From JACVRW01 sp963734365 (GTDB lineage: Bacteria > Actinomycetota > Thermoleophilia > Solirubrobacterales > Thermoleophilaceae), in assembly GCA_963734365.1 (NCBI GenBank), contig CAVTGV010000004.1, forward strand, positions 682,001 to 746,000: a DNA stretch of 64,000 nt, given 5' to 3'. The notes under the pieces are model-generated. The model saw only the letters and a program-made list of their open reading frames with translations. It was not told the DNA's origin and did no database searches. The position numbers and the translations under genes were made by a program. Within the stretch, counting starts at the first letter, position 1. Each line of letters begins with the position of its first letter. Positions 48,021 through 58,119 of this stretch are shown one piece after another.

Positions 48021-48989
48021 ATGAATCACCCGATCCCTCCGGGCACACGCGACGTGCTGCCCGAGGAGATGCGGGAGCTGCGGGGGATCTGCGACCGCAT
48101 GCGTGAGGGGTTCGAAGGCGCGGGCTACGGCGAGATCCACACCCCGGCGCTCGAGTACGAGGACGTGCTCCGGCGCGGCGACGCCCACGCCGCCGGCGCC
48201 CGCTACCGCACGTTCGACGAGCAGGGCGACGTGCTGGCGCTGCGCTCGGACATGACCATCCCCATCGCCCGCGTGGTGGCCACGCGCTACGGCGGCGTGG
48301 AGCCGCCGCTGCGCTTCTCCTACTTCGCGCGGGCCTGGCGGGCCAGCGACCGCGGGGTGGGGGAGCCGCGCGAGTTCCTCCAGGGCGGCATCGAGCTGAT
48401 CGGCGTGGCGGGGGCAGAGGGGGAGGCGGAGGTGGTGGCGCTCACGCTGGAGGCGCTCGACCGCGCCGGGTTGCGCAGGCACCGGCTGGGGCTCGGCGAC
48501 GGCGCCCTCTACCGGCGCCTGCTCTCCTCCCTCGAGGTTCCGGAGGAGCATCACCGGCCGTTGCTGGAGACGCTCTCGCGGCGCGACCTCGTGGGCCTCG
48601 AGATGGCCGTGACCGGGCTGGGCCTGGGCCAGCCCGAACGCGACCTGCTCGTGCGCCTGCCCGAGCTGCGCGGCGGACCCGAGATCCTCGAGAGGGTGGA
48701 CGCGCCCGTGGCCGACGCGGTGGAGAGCCTGAGGGCGCTGCACGAGCTGCTGGAGGCCCGCGGCGTGGCCGACCGGGTGATCTTCGACCTCGGCCTCGTG
48801 CGCGAGCTCGACTACTACACGGGCGCGGTGTTCGAGGTCTACGACCCCGCGGTGGGCTTCGCGCTCGGCGGGGGCGGCCGCTACGACGACCTGATCGGCC
48901 GCTTCGGCCGCGACCTGCCGGCCTGCGGCGTGGCCCTCGACGTCCAGCGCGTGCATCTCGCCCAGGCCGCGGAGGAGGCGCTGGGATGA
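48021..48989 (+). CDS. hisZ: ATP phosphoribosyltransferase regulatory subunit
   Basis: A 322-residue histidyl-tRNA synthetase-like protein without the tRNA-binding domain, needed by the short HisG. IPPGTRDVLPEEMRELR, LALRSDMTIPIARVVATRYG and ELDYYTGAVFEVY are the synthetase-like motifs. A GGAGGAG ribosome site precedes the ATG. It overlaps hisG by 4 bp, as expected for partners. Confidence 0.9.
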   Translation: MNHPIPPGTRDVLPEEMRELRGICDRMREGFEGAGYGEIHTPALEYEDVLRRGDAHAAGARYRTFDEQGDVLALRSDMTIPIARVVATRYGGVEPPLRFSYFARAWRASDRGVGEPREFLQGGIELIGVAGAEGEAEVVALTLEALDRAGLRRHRLGLGDGALYRRLLSSLEVPEEHHRPLLETLSRRDLVGLEMAVTGLGLGQPERDLLVRLPELRGGPEILERVDAPVADAVESLRALHELLEARGVADRVIFDLGLVRELDYYTGAVFEVYDPAVGFALGGGGRYDDLIGRFGRDLPACGVALDVQRVHLAQAAEEALG

Positions 48990-49621
48990 ATGCCTCGGCG
49001 GAGCGCCTCACCATCGCGGTGCCGCGCGGCGCCCTGTTCTTCGGCACGCTCGACCTGCTGGACGGCCTGGGCGTGGACACCGCCGAGGTGCGCGCGAACG
49101 ACCGCAAGCTGCTGTTCGCCGACGCCGGCATCGTGACGATGCGCCCCAGCGACGTGCCCACCTACGTCGAGCACGGCTCCGCGGACATCGGCATCACGGG
49201 CAAGGACGTGCTGCTCGAGCAGTCGCAGCGCAAGGTCTACGAGCTGCTCGACCTCGGCTACGGGCGCTGCACGATGGTGGTGGCGGCGGCCGAGACCGGC
49301 GACCCGATCGCTGACGCCCTGCGGCGCCTGGGCCGGGTGCGCCTCGCCACCAAGTACCCCCGCGTGGCCGCGCGGCACTTCGCCGCCAGCGGCCGCCAGG
49401 CGGAGATCGTGGAGGTCAAGGGCTCGGTGGAGCTGGCGCCGCTCACCGGGCTCGTGGACGGCATCGTCGATCTCACGGCCACCGGCGCGACGCTGCGCGA
49501 GAACCACCTGCGGGTGGTGGAGGAGATCGAGGAGTGCACCGCCCGCCTGATCGCCAACCCGGTTGCCCACAAGCTCAAGGCGGCCCAGATCGATCGGCTG
49601 GTCGAGAGGATTCGCTCGTGA
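48986..49621 (+). CDS. hisG: ATP phosphoribosyltransferase catalytic subunit, short form
   Basis: A 211-residue enzyme joining ATP and PRPP, first step of histidine synthesis. VPRGALFFGTLDLLD, GITGKDVLLEQ and the PRPP loop VDLTATGATLRENHL are present. The C-terminal regulatory domain of long HisG is missing, consistent with the HisZ partner. GTGA overlap with hisD. Confidence 0.94.
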   Translation: MNASAERLTIAVPRGALFFGTLDLLDGLGVDTAEVRANDRKLLFADAGIVTMRPSDVPTYVEHGSADIGITGKDVLLEQSQRKVYELLDLGYGRCTMVVAAAETGDPIADALRRLGRVRLATKYPRVAARHFAASGRQAEIVEVKGSVELAPLTGLVDGIVDLTATGATLRENHLRVVEEIEECTARLIANPVAHKLKAAQIDRLVERIRS

Positions 49622-50850
49622 GGATCATCCGCGAAGGATTGGGACGCGTGCCCGGGCCGGGGGCCGGCCCCGAGGACGTGGCCGAGATCATCGCCGCCGT
49701 GCGCGCCCGAGGGGACGCGGCGCTGCTCGAGCTCACCGAGCGCTTCGACGGCGTGGCCTTGGCCGCCGCCGAGCTGCGCGTCCCCACCTCCGAGCTGGAG
49801 GCGGCCGAGGGCGGGCTCGATCCCGAGCTGCGCGCCGCGCTCGACACCGCGATCGAGAACGTCCGAGCGGTGGCCGAGGCGCAGCTGCGCGAGCCCGTCG
49901 CCGTGGAGCTGAGGCAGGGCCAGACGGTACGGCTGGCCGAGCTGCCCGTGGCCCGCGCGGGCGCCTACGTGCCCGGCGGCCGCGCGCCGTACGTCTCCAC
50001 AGTCGTGATGTGCGCCGTCGTGGCTCGCGCCGCGGGGGTGGAGCAGGTGGCGGTCTGCTGTCCGCCGGGCGCCGATGGCGGAGTCAACGCCGCTGTCCTG
50101 GGCGCCTGCTCGCTGTGCGGAGTGGGCGAGGTCTACCGCGTGGGAGGGGCGCAGGCGATCGCCGCTCTGGCCCACGGGACCGAGAGCGTGCCCGCGGTCG
50201 ACGTGATCGTGGGACCGGGAAACTCCTGGGTGACCGAGGCCAAGCGCCAGGTGTTCGGGCACGTGGGGATCGATGGCCTGGCCGGCCCCAGCGAGCTGGT
50301 GGTGGTGGCCGGCGCCGGTGCGGATCCCGAGCTGGTGGCGCTCGACCTGCTCGCCCAGGCCGAACACGGACCCGACAGCCTGGTGGCCCTGATTGCACTC
50401 GACGATGACCTTCTGGAAGCCGTGGTGGCGGCCGTCGAGCGGCTGGCGCCCGAGCGCCCGAGCGTGAGCGACGCCGACCTCCAGGTCCGCCTGGCTGCCG
50501 ACCCGCGCGCGGCGCTGGAGCAGGCCGAGCGCTTTGCCCCGGAGCACCTCGAGCTGATCGGCGCGGAGGTCGAGGCGCTGGCGGGCGAGGTGCGCCGGGC
50601 GGGCTGCGTGTTCGTGGGCGAGGGAGCCGCCACGGCGTTCGGCGACTACGTGGCCGGCTCCAACCACGTATTGCCCACCGGGGGCGCGGCGCGCTTCCAG
50701 TCCGCGCTCTCGCCTCTCGTGTTCCGGCGCCGCGTGGCTCACGTATCCTTGCCCGGCGAGGCGCCCGCCCGCCTCGCGCCCGCCGGCGCGGCGCTCGCTC
50801 GCGCCGAGGGCTTTCCTGTGCACGCCGAATCGATGGAGCGCCGCGCGTGA
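49618..50850 (+). CDS. hisD: Histidinol dehydrogenase
   Basis: A 410-residue zinc enzyme oxidising histidinol to histidine, last step of the pathway. YVPGGRAPYVSTVVM, IVGPGNSWVTEAKRQVFG, GIDGLAGPSELVVVA and EHLELI plus GDYVAGSNHVLPTGGAARF are the family regions, including zinc ligands. GTG start overlaps hisG. Confidence 0.95.
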   Translation: MRIIREGLGRVPGPGAGPEDVAEIIAAVRARGDAALLELTERFDGVALAAAELRVPTSELEAAEGGLDPELRAALDTAIENVRAVAEAQLREPVAVELRQGQTVRLAELPVARAGAYVPGGRAPYVSTVVMCAVVARAAGVEQVAVCCPPGADGGVNAAVLGACSLCGVGEVYRVGGAQAIAALAHGTESVPAVDVIVGPGNSWVTEAKRQVFGHVGIDGLAGPSELVVVAGAGADPELVALDLLAQAEHGPDSLVALIALDDDLLEAVVAAVERLAPERPSVSDADLQVRLAADPRAALEQAERFAPEHLELIGAEVEALAGEVRRAGCVFVGEGAATAFGDYVAGSNHVLPTGGAARFQSALSPLVFRRRVAHVSLPGEAPARLAPAGAALARAEGFPVHAESMERRA

Positions 50851-51434
50851 GCCGCACCGCCCAGATCCACCGGACCACCGGCGAGACCGACATCCAACTG
50901 AGCCTCGACCTCGACGGCACGGGGGAGGGCCGGCGCGAGACCGGGGTCGGCTTCTTCGACCACCTGCTCGACGCCGTGGCCCGTCACGCCCTGCTCGACC
51001 TCGAGGTTCAGGCCCAGGGCGACCTCGAGACCGGGCCCCACCATACGGTCGAGGACACCGGCCTGGCGCTCGGACAGGCGCTCGACGAGGCGCTCGGCGA
51101 CCGCGCCGGGATCCGCCGCTTCGGCCACGCCGTGGTCCCGATGGACGAGGCCCGGGCCTCGTGCACGATCGACGTGTCGGGCCGGCCCTTCACGGCGCTG
51201 GAGGGCCGCTTCGCCGCGGAGCAGGTAGCCGACTTCGACACCGATCTCACCGAGGAGTTCCTGCGGGCCGTGGCCAACTCGGCGAAGCTCACGCTGCACG
51301 CGCAGGTGGAGGCGGGCCACAACGCTCACCACCAGGTGGAGGCCACGTTCAAGGCCTTCGCCCGCGCCCTGCGCATGGCCGTGGAGTACGACGACCGCGT
51401 GACCGGCGTGCCCTCCACCAAGGGCCTCCTCTGA
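50847..51434 (+). CDS. hisB: Imidazoleglycerol-phosphate dehydratase
   Basis: A 195-residue Mn-dependent dehydratase. GVGFFDHLLDAVARHALLD, HHTVEDTGLALGQAL and AGHNAHHQVEATFKAFARAL carry the metal-binding histidines. Monofunctional (no phosphatase domain). GTG start overlaps hisD; the stop overlaps a CTG start of hisH. Confidence 0.95.
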   Translation: MSRTAQIHRTTGETDIQLSLDLDGTGEGRRETGVGFFDHLLDAVARHALLDLEVQAQGDLETGPHHTVEDTGLALGQALDEALGDRAGIRRFGHAVVPMDEARASCTIDVSGRPFTALEGRFAAEQVADFDTDLTEEFLRAVANSAKLTLHAQVEAGHNAHHQVEATFKAFARALRMAVEYDDRVTGVPSTKGLL

Positions 51435-52072
51435 CCTCCGTCATCGCAATCCTCGACTACGGCATGGGCAACCTGCGCTCGGTGGGCAAGGCGCTCGAGC
51501 ACGTGGGCGCCCGCCCGGTGCTCACCAACGACCACGCGCGCGTCCGTGAGGCGGACGGGATCGTGCTGCCGGGAGTCGGAGCCATGCCGCGCGCCATGGA
51601 CGAGGTGCGGCGGCTGCGGCTGGACGAGCTCCTGCGCGAGCGCGTGGAGGCCGGCGTGCCGCTGATCGGGCTGTGCATGGGAATGCAGCTTCTGTTCGAG
51701 TCCACCACCGAGCTGGGCGGGGCGCAGGGCATCGGGTTGCTCGAAGGGCCGGTGGAGGGACTCGACGCGCCCGGTCTCAAGATCCCCCAGATCGGCTGGA
51801 ACCCGGTGTCCTGGCGGCGGCAGAGCCCGCTCAACGAGGGGCTCCCGGACCCGTGCGCCTTCTACCACGCCAACTCCTTCGCGGCGCGCCCGGCCCACGA
51901 GGAGGATGTGCTCGGCACGGCCGAGTACGGCACGGAGTTCGTGAGCGTGGTGGCGCGCGAGCACGGCCCGGCGCCGGTGTTCGGGCTGCAGTCCCACCCC
52001 GAGAAGTCGGGTCCGCACGGTCTCGCGCTGCTGCGCAACTTCGTCGGGGCCTGCGCGAGGGTCCCCGCGTGA
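51431..52072 (+). CDS. hisH: Imidazole glycerol phosphate synthase glutaminase subunit
   Basis: A 213-residue class I amidotransferase subunit supplying ammonia to HisF. The nucleophilic cysteine lies in GLCMGMQLLFES and the His/Glu pair in GLQSHPEKSG. No ATG, GTG or TTG is available near the conserved N-terminus IAILDYGMGNLRSV; the best start is a CTG that overlaps the hisB stop as CTGA, just like the ATGA/GTGA overlaps elsewhere. The next ATG would remove the first beta strand. Confidence 0.9.
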   Translation: MTSVIAILDYGMGNLRSVGKALEHVGARPVLTNDHARVREADGIVLPGVGAMPRAMDEVRRLRLDELLRERVEAGVPLIGLCMGMQLLFESTTELGGAQGIGLLEGPVEGLDAPGLKIPQIGWNPVSWRRQSPLNEGLPDPCAFYHANSFAARPAHEEDVLGTAEYGTEFVSVVAREHGPAPVFGLQSHPEKSGPHGLALLRNFVGACARVPA

Positions 52073-52799
52073 TCCTGCTGCCGGCGATCGACATCCGCGA
52101 CGGCCGGGCGGTGCGCCTGCGCCAGGGCAACTTCGAGGACGAGACCGTCTACGCGGACGACCCGCTCGAGGCGGCGCGCTCCTTCGTGGACGCCGGCGCG
52201 CGCTTCCTGCACGTGGTGGACCTCGACGGGGCGCGCGAGGGCGAGCCCGCGAACCTGCACCACGTGGAGCGCATCGCCACGGAGCTCCCGGTGCCCCTCG
52301 AGCTGGGCGGCGGCCTGCGCTCGATCGCCTCGATCCGCCGCGCACTGGCGGCGGGAGCGGACCGCGTGGTGCTGGGCACCGCGGCCTTCACCGATCCCGA
52401 CCTCCTCGACGAGGCCCTGTCGGCCTTCACCTCGCGGATCCTCGTGGGCGTGGACGTGCGCGGAGGGCAAGTGGCCGTGGCCGGCTGGACGCGTGAGACC
52501 CAGGTGCGCGGCGAGGACGCCATCCGCCGCATGCAGCAGCGCGGTGTCACGCGCTTCGTCTACACCAACGTCGACCGGGACGGCATGCTCGAAGGCCCCG
52601 ACCTCGACGAGGTGGTCCGCGTGTCGGAGGCGGTGCGCGGGCGTTTTCTCTACTCCGGCGGCATCAGCTCGATGGACGACCTGCACGCCCTGCGCGGCCT
52701 GCGGCTGCTCAACCTGGCCGGTGTGATCTCCGGCAAGGCCCTGTACGAGGGCCGGATCGACGTGGCCGAGGGCCAGGCCGTACTCGACCCGCGCGACTG

Positions 52800-52800
<1 letters not shown>
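52069..52800 (+). CDS. hisA: Phosphoribosylformimino-5-aminoimidazole carboxamide ribotide isomerase
   Basis: A 243-residue TIM-barrel isomerase. LLPAIDIRDGRAVRLRQG, LHVVDLDGAREG, LELGGGLRS and TNVDRDGML are the paired half-barrel motifs with both catalytic aspartates. In some actinobacteria the same enzyme (PriA) also serves tryptophan synthesis; this cannot be judged here. GTG start overlaps hisH. Confidence 0.94.
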
Positions 52801-53557
<757 letters not shown>

Positions 53558-53561
<4 letters not shown>

Positions 53562-54793
53562 CCAGGGCGAACCCGGCAGATCTGCGTGAGCGCGTGCGCC
53601 ATGTACCGGGCATGGAGCAGCTCTTGCCGGCCCTGCGCGGCCTGGCACCGGCCTACCTGGTGGGTGGCGCGGTGCGGGACCTGCTGCGCGGCGCCGACGC
53701 CGTGGACCTCGACGTGGCCGTGGAGAGCGACGCCCGCTCCGTGGCGCGGGCCCTGGCCGAGCGCCTCGACGGTGAGGCGCGCGAGCACGAGCGCTTCGGC
53801 ACCGCCACGGTGCGCAGCGACGGGCTCTCGCTCGACCTGGCCACCACGCGGCGCGAGACCTATTCCGAGCCCGGCGCCCTTCCCGACGTGGAGGAGGCCG
53901 GCTTGGCGGAGGACCTGGCGCGCCGGGACTTCTCGATCAACGCCATGGCTCTGGGGCTGACCGGCGACGACCTGGGCCACCTGTACGACCCGCTCGGCGG
54001 CCTCGTGGATCTCGACTCCGGAAACGTTCGGGTGCTCCACGAGCGCAGCTTCGTGGACGATCCCACGCGGCTGTTGCGGGCTCTGCGCTACGAGGCCCGC
54101 CTGGGCTTCCGCATGGACGCCGACACCGAGCGGCTGGCCCGTGACGCCGCGGCCGAGGCGCAGCTACGCACCGTGTCCGGCGCCCGCGTGCGCGACGAGC
54201 TGATGGATCTGCTGGGCGAGCCCGATGCGCCCTCGGGCGTGGAGCGCATGCACGAGCTGGGCATCGACCGGGCGTTGCACACGGCGCTCGAGGCCGACAG
54301 CGAGCTGGTGGCCTCGGCCGCGCTTGGCGCCGTCGCTTTGGGCGCCGACCGTGCCCTCGCCGGCCTGGCCGCCCTCACGGCCGAGGCCCCGCGGCGGCTC
54401 GACCTCTGGGTCGCCGACCTCAACCTGAACGCGTGGGAGCGCGACGCCGTGAGCCGCGCCGCCCGCGTGGCACCCCGGCTGGTGACCGAGCTGCGCGAGC
54501 GCGACCACCTGCCATCCGAGCTGCGCGACCTGCTGGGCCGCGAGACCCTGATCGCCCTGTCCCTGGCGCTGGCCATGGGCGCGCCCTCCGAGCCCATACT
54601 GCGCTGGGTGGCGGAGCTCTCGGAGGTGCGCCTGGAGATCAGCGGAACCGATCTGCTGGACGCCGGCGTGCCCGAGGGACCGGCGCTCGGGCGCGCCCTG
54701 GAGGAGACTCTGGGACGTAAGCTCGACGGCCTGGTCTCGGGCCGCGAGGACGAGCTGGAGACCGCCCTCGAGCTGGCAAGGAGGCAATCGTGA
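53558..54793 (+). CDS. cca: tRNA nucleotidyltransferase / poly(A) polymerase family protein
   Basis: A 411-residue class II nucleotidyltransferase that adds or repairs tRNA CCA ends (or adds A tails). LVGGAVRDLLRG and the catalytic DLDVAVE start the head domain, RRDFSINAMAL is the conserved neck motif, and DDPTRLLRALRYEARLGF the nucleotide-binding segment. The C-terminal half is helical and lacks an HD motif. GTG start overlaps hisF. Confidence 0.85.
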
Positions 54794-55518
54794 GCGAGCT
54801 GGGCTACGGAGTGGCGCTCCCGGGCGCGAGGGCGTTCTTCTCCACCCGCAACGGCGGCGTCAGCCAGGGCCCCTACCGCTCGCTCAACCTGGGCATCCTC
54901 ACCGACGACGATCCCGCGCACGTGACCGAGAACCGGGAGCGTCTGGCCGATGCGGCCGGCGTGGACGCCGAGCGCGTGGCCATGGGCTGGCAGGTGCACG
55001 GCAGCGACGTGCGCGAGTGGACCGAGCCGCCGGCCGACCTCGCCTATGCCCAGCCGGGCGACAAGGACCTGTTCAGGGTCGACGGCCACGTGACCTCGTT
55101 GCGCGCTGTGGGCCTGCTGGTGCTGGTGGCCGACTGCTACCCGGTGGCCCTGTCCGACGGCGTCCGTGTGGCCATGCTCCACTGCGGCTGGCGGCCGCTG
55201 GCCGGCGGCATCGTCGAGAACGCGGTGGCCGGGTTCGAGAACCCGCCCAGCGCGGCGGTGGGGCCGGGGATCGGGGGCTGCTGCTACGAGGTCGGCCCCG
55301 AGGTGCTCGAGGCGTTCGCCGACGTCGATCACGTGGCCGACGGGCGCATGCTCGACCTGCGCGCGGTGATCGACCGCAAGCTGGCCGCGGCGGGCGTGAC
55401 CGAGGTGCACCACCTCGACCTCTGCACGAGCTGCCATCCCGACCTGTTCTTCTCGCATCGGCGCGACCGCGGCCTCACCGGGCGCCAGGCCGGGCTGGTG
55501 GTGCTCGATGGACGCTGA
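54790..55518 (+). CDS. pgeF: Polyphenol oxidase/laccase-domain purine nucleosidase-like protein
   Basis: A 242-residue YfiH/PgeF protein. STRNGGVSQGPYRSLNLG, the zinc-site histidine in GWQVHGSD, ADCYPVAL with its cysteine, and HCGWRPLAGGIVENAV are the family motifs. Members correct misincorporated amino acids in peptidoglycan precursors or act on purine nucleosides. It sits upstream of a yggS gene, as in many bacterial division clusters. GTG start overlaps cca. Confidence 0.88.
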   Translation: MSELGYGVALPGARAFFSTRNGGVSQGPYRSLNLGILTDDDPAHVTENRERLADAAGVDAERVAMGWQVHGSDVREWTEPPADLAYAQPGDKDLFRVDGHVTSLRAVGLLVLVADCYPVALSDGVRVAMLHCGWRPLAGGIVENAVAGFENPPSAAVGPGIGGCCYEVGPEVLEAFADVDHVADGRMLDLRAVIDRKLAAAGVTEVHHLDLCTSCHPDLFFSHRRDRGLTGRQAGLVVLDGR

Positions 55519-56119
55519 CGCGGTCCGGCGCAACCTCGAGCGGGTCCGCGAGCAGATCGGGACCGAGGTGGAGATCCTGGCCGCCACGAAGTACGTGGAG
55601 CCCGCCGACCTGCCCGCGCTGGCGGAGGCCGGGATCGAGCTGGTGGGCGAGAACCGGGCCCAGGACATGCTGGCGAAGCAGGCCGAGCACGGCGAGCTGT
55701 TCACGTGGGACTTCATCGGGGCGCTGCAGAGCCGCAAGCTCAAGGAGATCGCCCCCAACGTCCGCCTCATCCACTCGATCGCCTCGGAATCGGCCCTGCG
55801 CCGCCTGGAGGCGAACCCGGCCCACGAGGTCCTGATCCAGGTGAACGTGGCGGGCGAGGACTCGAAGGAGGGGGTCGATCCCGCCCAGCTGGCCGAGTAC
55901 ATCGAGCGCTGTCCCTCTCCCGTCACCGGCCTGATGACGATGCCGCCCTTCGTCGAGCGGCCCGAGGACAATCGCCGCTTCTTCGCCCGTCTGGCCGAGC
56001 TGGCCGCCGAGCACGGCCTCGAGCGGCTGTCGATGGGCACGTCCCAGGACTATGAGGTGGCTGTGGCCGAGGGCGCCACGATCGTGCGGCTCGGCAGCGT
56101 GCTCTACGAGGGCGGGTAG
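55508..56119 (+). CDS. YggS/PLPBP family PLP-binding protein
   Basis: A 203-residue alanine-racemase-fold protein without known catalysis, involved in PLP homeostasis. The PLP lysine is in LAATKYVEPADL, followed by GIELVGENRAQDMLAK, WDFIGALQSRKLKEI and LSMGTSQDYEVAV, all family hallmarks. It begins 11 bp inside pgeF. Its 3' end overlaps the converging hydrolase gene by 16 bp. Confidence 0.92.
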   Translation: MDADAVRRNLERVREQIGTEVEILAATKYVEPADLPALAEAGIELVGENRAQDMLAKQAEHGELFTWDFIGALQSRKLKEIAPNVRLIHSIASESALRRLEANPAHEVLIQVNVAGEDSKEGVDPAQLAEYIERCPSPVTGLMTMPPFVERPEDNRRFFARLAELAAEHGLERLSMGTSQDYEVAVAEGATIVRLGSVLYEGG

Positions 56120-56949
56120 CCCACCCGCTCCAGGAAGTCGGCGATCACCCCGGACAGGCGCGCGCCCTGCCAGGCCAGCGGCGACTTGCCGCGGTCCTCG
56201 ACCATCAGCTCGGCGTGGGGCAGCCGGCGCAGGTACTCCTCGGCGACCCCGAGTGGATGCAGCTGGTCGATCTCGTCGCGCGACCCCACGATCAGCACCG
56301 GCACCTCCAGACGCGAGAGCCGCTCGAGGCCCTTCCAGGCGATCGAGCGCGGCACCTGGCGTAGCGCCTGCGCCACAGCGGCCGGATGCTCGTGGCGCTC
56401 CATGCGCTGGCGGGTGGCCTCCCGGGCGATCTCCAGCCATTTGTCAGGCAGTCCCTCGGGCTCAGCCACGTCGACGAAGGCGTCGACCCCGCCCTGCTCG
56501 AGCTCCCCCGCCATGCGCGCCCAGGTATCCCCGTCCACGTCGCCGGTGCGGGCGTAGCCGGTGTACGCGGGCGTGATCTGCACGAGTGCGGGCACGCGCT
56601 CCGGATGCTCGAGCGCGAAGGCCATGGTGGTGGCCGCGCCCATCGAGCTGCCCACGAGGGCCGCCCGCTCGAGCTCGAGCTGGTCGAGCACGGCCGTGAG
56701 GTCGTCAACGAGGTCCTCGTACTCGTAGCGAGGCCCGGGGGAGGAGGAACCGTGGCCGCGCGCGTCGTACGCGATCAGCCGGTAGCCGCGCTTGATCAGG
56801 GCGCGCGAGCCCTGTACGACGTTGCGGCGCGTGGCCGAGAGACCGTGCGCCAGCACCACCGGTGCGCCCTCGCCGGCGTCCTCGCCCTCGAGGGTGATCG
56901 ACCCCGCACCGGGAATCTGTCGCAAGACCTGGAACGAACTGGGCTCCAC
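56104..56949 (-). CDS. Alpha/beta hydrolase
   Basis: About 281 residues from a GTG; a TTG six codons upstream is possible. LAHGLSATRRN is the oxyanion region, YDARGHGSSS is typical, the nucleophile elbow is VGSSMGAATT, and the acid and histidine probably lie in GSRDEIDQLHP and the C-terminal helix region. The usual final catalytic histidine position reads EDRGKSPLAW, so the terminal histidine is not evident and activity is uncertain. Divergent from sepF. Confidence 0.78.
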   Translation of the reverse strand: MEPSSFQVLRQIPGAGSITLEGEDAGEGAPVVLAHGLSATRRNVVQGSRALIKRGYRLIAYDARGHGSSSPGPRYEYEDLVDDLTAVLDQLELERAALVGSSMGAATTMAFALEHPERVPALVQITPAYTGYARTGDVDGDTWARMAGELEQGGVDAFVDVAEPEGLPDKWLEIAREATRQRMERHEHPAAVAQALRQVPRSIAWKGLERLSRLEVPVLIVGSRDEIDQLHPLGVAEEYLRRLPHAELMVEDRGKSPLAWQGARLSGVIADFLERVGYPPS

Positions 56950-57002
56950 GGTCCTACACTGTGACAAGGAGATTCCCGCTTACGGGCGAACTGACGAGGA
57001 GC

Positions 57003-57551
57003 ATGGCGCTTCGCGACACATGGCACCGCACGCTGGTCTACTTCGGCCTTGCCGAGGAGGAGGACCCTCGCTACGAGTCGGTGGCTCCTGAGCCGGAGCC
57101 CGAAGCCGAGCTCGAGGACCGCTACCGGGACCGCCCGAACGTACGCCGGCTCCAGCGCCGCAGGCGGGACGACTTCGACGACATCTTCGCCGACGAGCCC
57201 CGCAGCGGCGGGCGCGAGACGCGGGTGCTCAGGCCCGTGGGCGGCAACGGCCGCTCGACCGGCAACGGCGGGGACATCCAGGTCCATCTGGTTATCCCCA
57301 AGAGCTTCAACGACGCCCAGCAGATCGCGGACCAGTTCAAGGACTCCATCCCGGTGATCCTCAACCTGCAGTCCACCGACAGCGACCTCTCCAAGCGGCT
57401 CATCGATTTCGCGTCCGGCCTCACCTATGCGCTCGACGGCGGCATGCAGCGGATCGCCGACAAGGTGTTCCTGCTCACGCCGCGCAACGTCGAGGTGTCG
57501 GCCGAGGAACGCGCCCGCTTGATCGAGAAGGGCTTCTTCAACCAGTCTTGA
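57003..57551 (+). CDS. sepF: Cell division protein SepF
   Basis: A 182-residue protein anchoring FtsZ to the membrane. The N-terminus MALRDTWHRTLVYFGL is an amphipathic membrane-binding helix, residues about 20-85 are a charged linker, and the C-terminal SepF domain has VHLVIPKSFNDAQQIADQFK and DFASGLTYALDGGMQRI. GAGGAG lies 2 bases before the ATG. TACACT (56955-56960) is a possible -10 element. Heads the unit sepF to rluD. Confidence 0.93.
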   Translation: MALRDTWHRTLVYFGLAEEEDPRYESVAPEPEPEAELEDRYRDRPNVRRLQRRRRDDFDDIFADEPRSGGRETRVLRPVGGNGRSTGNGGDIQVHLVIPKSFNDAQQIADQFKDSIPVILNLQSTDSDLSKRLIDFASGLTYALDGGMQRIADKVFLLTPRNVEVSAEERARLIEKGFFNQS

Positions 57552-58096
57552 GGCTGCGCTCGTCACTGCTGCTGGGGCTGGCGGTCTGCGCGGCGTCCGC
57601 GCAGGCGGCGCAGGCCGCGCCGTTCACGCTGGAGGCCTCTGGCAGCAACTCCAGCCGGGGCAAGGTGCGAGCCATCGGCGGCTTTCACCCTCAGCGCGAT
57701 CCCACTCTCGGGGCGGCCACGAGCGTGTTCGGTCAGCCCAGCAAGGTGAGCCAGACGAGCAACGCGTCCTGTCGCGTGCTGTGGCGCTCTGTGGGAGTGC
57801 GCATCGCATTCGTGAACCTGGGTGGAGGCAGCCCGTGCGATCCGGCCCTCACCAAGGCCCAGGTCGTGCGCGTCTTCGATCGGCGCTGGCGCACGGGCCG
57901 GGGCCTCTCAATCGGCAACGGCCTGCGGCGGCTGCGTCGCCTGTACCCGGGCGCCACACGGCACGGCAAGTCGCTCTGGCTCGTGCGGGCCGTCAACATT
58001 TTCGTCGGCGGCAGCCCCTACCCGGTGCTGCGGGCGACGATGAGAAACGGCCGCGTGGCGTCGTTCGCGCTCGACGTGGGCGCCGGGGGCGAATGA
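57548..58096 (+). CDS. Exported protein of unknown function
   Basis: A 182-residue protein with a signal peptide of about 27 residues (LRSSLLLGLAVCAASAQAAQA). The mature part has two cysteines (NASCRVLW, GSPCDPAL) and beta-rich sequence (VRIAFVNLGGG, FVGGSPYPVLRATM). The TTG start overlaps sepF (TTGA). Its place in a division and envelope cluster suggests a cell-surface role; nothing more can be said. Confidence 0.65.
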   Translation: MRLRSSLLLGLAVCAASAQAAQAAPFTLEASGSNSSRGKVRAIGGFHPQRDPTLGAATSVFGQPSKVSQTSNASCRVLWRSVGVRIAFVNLGGGSPCDPALTKAQVVRVFDRRWRTGRGLSIGNGLRRLRRLYPGATRHGKSLWLVRAVNIFVGGSPYPVLRATMRNGRVASFALDVGAGGE

Positions 58097-58119
58097 CCCC
58101 GCTGTAGGCTTCGCCGCCG

